A DNA stretch of 64,000 nucleotides, taken from NCBI GenBank assembly GCA_947454735.1, contig CANGLK010000001.1:1-64000 (forward strand), given 5' to 3'. The DNA comes from Candidatus Nanopelagicaceae bacterium. Lineage in GTDB: Bacteria > Actinomycetota > Actinomycetes > Nanopelagicales > Nanopelagicaceae. This document shows positions 62,091-64,000 of this stretch, piece after piece. A program made the position numbers and the translations under genes. The notes under the pieces are model-generated. The model was given only the letters and a program-made list of their open reading frames with translations, searched no databases and had not been told where the DNA came from. Position 1 is the stretch's first letter; each line of letters begins with the position of its first letter.

Positions 62091-62375
62091 TTAGTTCTGA
62101 TAATCGGGTTGTGTATCTTTGACTGGCTTCTTCTCTCCATTAACGAGCTCTTCAATGCTGATAACACTAATGAGCTTGTCCAATTGAGCGATAACTTGCT
62201 CGAGAGAGTGGCCTTCTAGGTTGACCTGGATGACCATCTTCGAAACTTCTGGGTTTGTTGTGGGACCGACAACCAAGGTGTCGATGTTGTATGCGCGACG
62301 AGCAAAGAGCCCTGAAACACGTGCGAGTACGCCTGGTTCGTTTTCAACGAGAACTTCAAGTGTGTGAATAGACAT
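62091..62375 (-). CDS. ilvN: Acetolactate synthase small (regulatory) subunit, short form
   Basis: ACT-domain subunit that stimulates IlvB and gives valine feedback control. At 94 residues it holds only the N-terminal ACT domain (LEVLVENEPGVLARVSGLFARR, RAYNIDTLVVGPTTNP) and a short polar tail. Most actinobacterial IlvN/IlvH proteins are about 165-175 residues with a second C-terminal domain, missing here; the size is like E. coli IlvN. No frameshift or downstream remnant is seen in the 39 nt before ilvC. The start overlaps the ilvB stop (TAATG). Confidence 0.93.
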   Translation of the reverse strand: MSIHTLEVLVENEPGVLARVSGLFARRAYNIDTLVVGPTTNPEVSKMVIQVNLEGHSLEQVIAQLDKLISVISIEELVNGEKKPVKDTQPDYQN

Positions 62376-64000
62376 TAGAGCTCCTGTGAATCCCAGTCAG
62401 GCGCAGTAGCGCGGGCGATCATGATTTCATCGTTCGATGTTCCAGCAGCAACCATCGGCCAGACCATCGCATCGCGATGCACACGGAAATCAACAACAAC
62501 CGGTTGATCGTTAATAGACATCGCCTTCTCGATAGTTGCATCGAGATCTTCTGGACGTTCGCATGAAAGTCCCACACAACCCATCGCTTCTGCAAGCATT
62601 GGGAAATTTGGAACGCGCTTTGATTCAAGTGAAGTATTTGAGTAACGACCTTCATAGAACAAGGTCTGCCATTGGCGAACCATTCCGAGGGATTCGTTAT
62701 TGATAATCGCAACCTTGATAGGAATATTATTAAGAGCACATGTGACAAGCTCTTGATTTGTCATCTGGAAACATCCATCACCATCAATTGCCCAGACAGT
62801 TGAATCAGGTGCGCCAACCTTTGCGCCCATTGCAGCAGGAAGGCCGTAACCCATTGTTCCTGCGCCACCTGAGTTAAGCCATGTGCGTGGATGTTCGTAA
62901 GAGATAAATTGTGATGCCCACATCTGATGCTGGCCAACGCCAGATGTAAAGATGGTGTCAGTGCCAGAGATCTGACCGATGCGCTCGATTACCGCCTGTG
63001 GTGAGAGTGAACCATCATCAGGAAGTGTGTAACCCACTGGATATGAGCTCTTCAACTTCAAAATCGATGCATTCCATGGCGTTAAATCAGGATGGTTCTT
63101 GGCAAGAGCAGCCTTCAGCGCAGGGATTAACGCAGAGATGGTCTCGCGGAGGTCTCCGATAACAGGAACATCGGCAAATTTATTCTTATTGATCTCTGCA
63201 GGGTCGATATCTGCGTGAATTACCTTTGCATTGACTGCAAATGAAGAGAGCTTGCCGGTCACGCGATCATCAAAGCGCGCACCTAGGGTGATGAGAAGGT
63301 CTGCCTTTTGAAGTGAAGTAACAGCGGCAACACTTCCGTGCATACCTGGCATACCAAGATGCAATGGATGTGAATCAGGGAATGCTCCACGTGCCATCAA
63401 CGTTGTCACAACTGGAGCGCCAAGAAGTTCAACTAATTGTGCAAGCTCTTTAGATGCATTGGCCTTGATAACTCCCCCACCAACGTAGAAGACAGGCTTC
63501 TTCGATTGCGCAATCAGCGCTGCTGCATCTGCGATTGATTGGTTATCTGGAGTAATACGTGGGTTGTAGCCGGCGAGTTCAATCTTTGATGGCCAATTGA
63601 AAGTTGTCTGCGCTTGAAGCGCATCCTTTGCAATATCGACAAGTACGGGACCTGGACGACCTGTTGTCGCGATATGGAAAGCCTGTGCGATAGCTCCAGG
63701 AATATCTTCTGCTTTTGTAACGAGGAAGTTGTGCTTTGTAAAAGGCATTGTGATGCCGCGAATATCTGCCTCTTGAAAAGCATCTGTTCCGATTGCAGCC
63801 GATGGAACTTGACCCGTAATCGCAACGAGTGGAACAGAGTCCATTCCTGCATCCATCAACGGCGTGACTAGATTTGTTGCACCAGGACCTGATGTTGCAA
63901 TACAGACACCTGCGCGACCAGTTACCTGGGCATAGCCAGTTGCAGCATGTCCTGCGCCTTGTTCATGGCGAACCAAGATGTGGCGAATTGTTGAATCAAA
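62375..64000 (-). CDS. ilvB: Acetolactate synthase large subunit (5' end outside window)
   Basis: ThDP- and FAD-dependent catalytic subunit for the first common step of valine, leucine and isoleucine synthesis. The frame is open from the window edge; codons before 63976 continue in frame ([16 protein letters not shown]), so it is truncated at its N-terminus, with perhaps 40-50 residues missing. The conserved catalytic glutamate is in RHEQGA. The ThDP motif [19 protein letters not shown] is near residue 400 of the visible part. Confidence 0.97.
   Translation of the reverse strand, partial: FDSTIRHILVRHEQGAGHAATGYAQVTGRAGVCIATSGPGATNLVTPLMDAGMDSVPLVAITGQVPSAAIGTDAFQEADIRGITMPFTKHNFLVTKAEDIPGAIAQAFHIATTGRPGPVLVDIAKDALQAQTTFNWPSKIELAGYNPRITPDNQSIADAAALIAQSKKPVFYVGGGVIKANASKELAQLVELLGAPVVTTLMARGAFPDSHPLHLGMPGMHGSVAAVTSLQKADLLITLGARFDDRVTGKLSSFAVNAKVIHADIDPAEINKNKFADVPVIGDLRETISALIPALKAALAKNHPDLTPWNASILKLKSSYPVGYTLPDDGSLSPQAVIERIGQISGTDTIFTSGVGQHQMWASQFISYEHPRTWLNSGGAGTMGYGLPAAMGAKVGAPDSTVWAIDGDGCFQMTNQELVTCALNNIPIKVAIINNESLGMVRQWQTLFYEGRYSNTSLESKRVPNFPMLAEAMGCVGLSCERPEDLDATIEKAMSINDQPVVVDFRVHRDAMVWPMVAAGTSNDEIMIARATAPDWDSQEL

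Overview
The window reads as a chromosomal segment of a free-living actinobacterium with moderate GC. Its gene order is the classic actinobacterial one: xerC-rpsB-tsf-pyrH-frr-cdsA-rlmN ... dxr-rseP-ispG-proS ... rimP-nusA-infB-rbfA-truB-ribF-rpsO-pnp-M16 peptidase-dapB ... thyX-dapA-rnj. Very tight gene packing, many ATGA or TAATG overlaps and huge Gly/Ser/Thr-rich secreted proteins suggest a streamlined planktonic lineage such as the freshwater acI group (Nanopelagicales). That placement is inference; no 16S rRNA gene is present. I see no tRNA, rRNA, CRISPR array, IS element or prophage.

Layout, mostly on the minus strand and so read from right to left. (1) 64.0-55.7 kb: branched-chain amino acid and serine genes ilvB (cut by the edge), ilvN (short form), ilvC, serA, leuB, ilvE, cimA. 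(2) 55.6-53.7 kb: a MerR-like HTH / GHKL ATPase / STAS-like fusion protein overlapping xerC, with three direct repeats in its promoter region. (3) 52.0-53.7 kb, plus strand: a two-gene unit encoding a membrane protein and a collagen-like membrane-anchored protein. (4) 51.7-46.7 kb: rpsB, tsf, pyrH, frr, cdsA, rlmN. (5) 46.7-28.4 kb: three paralogous giant secreted multidomain proteins of 1746, 2297 and 1996 residues, followed by a small single-pass membrane protein. (6) 27.6-22.1 kb: an aminobutyraldehyde-type dehydrogenase and a polyamine ABC transporter (potD-A-B-C). (7) 22.1-8.7 kb: dxr, rseP, ispG, proS, a TSUP permease, rimP, nusA, infB, rbfA, truB, ribF and a small secreted Ig-like protein. 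(8) 8.5-3.6 kb: rpsO, pnp, M16 peptidase, dapB, a mycoredoxin-like protein. (9) 2.6-3.6 kb, plus strand: azlC-azlD. (10) 2.5-0 kb: thyX, dapA, rnj (cut by the edge).

The accessory material sits at junctions of otherwise conserved synteny. The largest block (about 24.5 kb, giant proteins plus polyamine genes) separates rlmN from dxr, and its last gene potC overlaps dxr by 4 nt, so housekeeping isoprenoid genes have become the tail of a polyamine-uptake operon. The dehydrogenase and PotABCD plausibly form a uptake-and-catabolism module for putrescine-like amines. The giant proteins share signal-peptide sequences, Gly-rich modules, LamG-like modules and an almost identical C-terminal IPT/TIG block, which points to one surface-display or secretion mode. 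The most novel candidates are this giant-protein family with its shared C-terminus and the autoregulated-looking HTH-ATPase-STAS gene coupled to xerC.
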